DNA from: Piscirickettsiaceae bacterium
GTDB taxonomy: Bacteria > Pseudomonadota > Gammaproteobacteria > Thiomicrospirales > Thiomicrospiraceae
Direction of reading: 5' to 3'
Assembly: GCA_021767305.1 (NCBI GenBank)
Contig: JAASTL010000059.1
Coordinates: 1 to 6,425 of the forward strand
DNA length: 6,425 nt
The notes beneath the pieces are model-generated. The model saw nothing but the letters and a program-made list of their open reading frames with translations. It made no database searches and was not told the DNA's origin. The translations under genes and the position numbers were made by a program. Positions 6,114 through 6,425 of this stretch are shown here, in pieces; positions within the stretch are counted from its first letter, which is position 1, and every line of letters starts with the position of its first letter.

Positions 6114-6425
6114 ATGGTTAACGAACTCTCACACCCTCTGGTAACCGAACTGATCAACCGACTCAGAAAAGTCGACATCTCCGCCAATACCTTTCGCCAA
6201 ACCCTGAAAGAACTGACCCGCATTCTCTGTTTTAAAGCCTTTGAGGAGATGCATTTAGAGAACAAACCCATCAAAACTTGGTTAGGCCTGCATCAATTCG
6301 AATTCCTAAACCAGCAAGACATCATCGCTGTCCCAATTATGCGTGCAGGACTACCTATGCTGGAGGCACTGGAGATTGTATTACCAGACAGCCCTAGCGG
6401 TTTTCTTGCTATGAAACGAGATGAA
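6114..6425 (+). CDS. upp: Uracil phosphoribosyltransferase family protein, partial (3' end beyond window)
   Basis: The first 104 codons are present and the frame is open to the right edge. Uracil phosphoribosyltransferase joins uracil and PRPP to give UMP in pyrimidine salvage in the cytoplasm. Recognisable family features: the N-terminal HPLV motif (7-10) followed by helices with R-K-x-D-I-S/T and FR (18-28), the L-x-x-L-T-R-I-L helix (31-38), and the VPIMRAGLPML segment (73-83), which corresponds to the conserved VPILRAGLGM. MKRDE (100-104) falls where the enzyme has YRNEE/YRDEE. The Tyr of that motif is replaced by Lys, and the stretch between 42 and 70 is divergent from E. coli Upp, so it may be a divergent paralogue. 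The PRPP-binding loop and uracil-binding C-terminus lie outside the window. ATG 6114 is the first possible start, since an in-frame TAA lies at 6099-6101; AAGG is about 10 nt upstream. Confidence 0.85.
   Translation, partial: MVNELSHPLVTELINRLRKVDISANTFRQTLKELTRILCFKAFEEMHLENKPIKTWLGLHQFEFLNQQDIIAVPIMRAGLPMLEALEIVLPDSPSGFLAMKRDE

Noticed and set aside
6020..6274. 84-codon minus-strand open frame
   Set aside because: It overlaps the well-supported uracil phosphoribosyltransferase start on the plus strand, has no family features and no convincing ribosome site.

Overview
The window looks like chromosomal core DNA from an AT-leaning gammaproteobacterium. The NtrB and NtrC proteins closely resemble the enterobacterial nitrogen-regulation pair in motif content. 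The overall flavour (moderately low GC, compact operons, DtxR-type regulator with an SH3-like tail) would suit a sulfur-oxidising relative of Thiomicrospira/Hydrogenovibrio, but that placement is inference. I see no mobile element, CRISPR array, tRNA or rRNA.

Layout. Positions 1-488 hold the 5' part of a minus-strand gene for a zinc-ribbon protein with one membrane segment; it runs off the left edge. Positions 489-679 are an AT-rich gap with a short perfect palindrome. Positions 680-1462 (minus) encode an uncharacterised SAM-methyltransferase-like protein. A 101-base gap follows, carrying a 17-bp tandem duplication that abuts the ntrC stop codon and a pair of direct repeats 22 bp apart. Positions 1564-5040 (minus) are a tight four-gene cluster, in transcription order: an 89-residue membrane protein, a DtxR/MntR-type metalloregulator, ntrB and ntrC. 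The spacings are 8 nt, 11 nt and a 4-nt ATGA overlap. Reading the other way from a shared intergenic region is a ketopantoate-reductase-like NAD(P)-binding protein (5173-5940), which ends in a strong hairpin. From 6114 to the right edge is the 5' part of a uracil phosphoribosyltransferase-family gene with its own candidate promoter.

How the parts work together. NtrB is the sensor kinase/phosphatase and NtrC the sigma-54 activator of nitrogen limitation; their translational overlap supports coupled production. The unusual aspect is that they sit behind a metal-dependent repressor in what looks like one transcript. The divergent promoter region (5041-5172) contains a 17-bp sequence matching the NtrC operator consensus TGCACCA-N3-TGGTGCA at 12 of 14 defined positions, which suggests autoregulation of the cluster and possibly control of the divergent reductase-like gene. 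The ends of the window (zinc-ribbon protein, uracil salvage enzyme) have no evident functional link to this.

Several start codons were chosen by ribosome-binding site rather than by longest reading frame: ATG 5040 instead of TTG 5070, ATG 4070 instead of GTG 4073, and ATG 5173 instead of TTG 5119. I found nothing that clearly qualifies as a new system. The metalloregulator-NtrBC linkage and the candidate NtrC operator are the points most worth checking.
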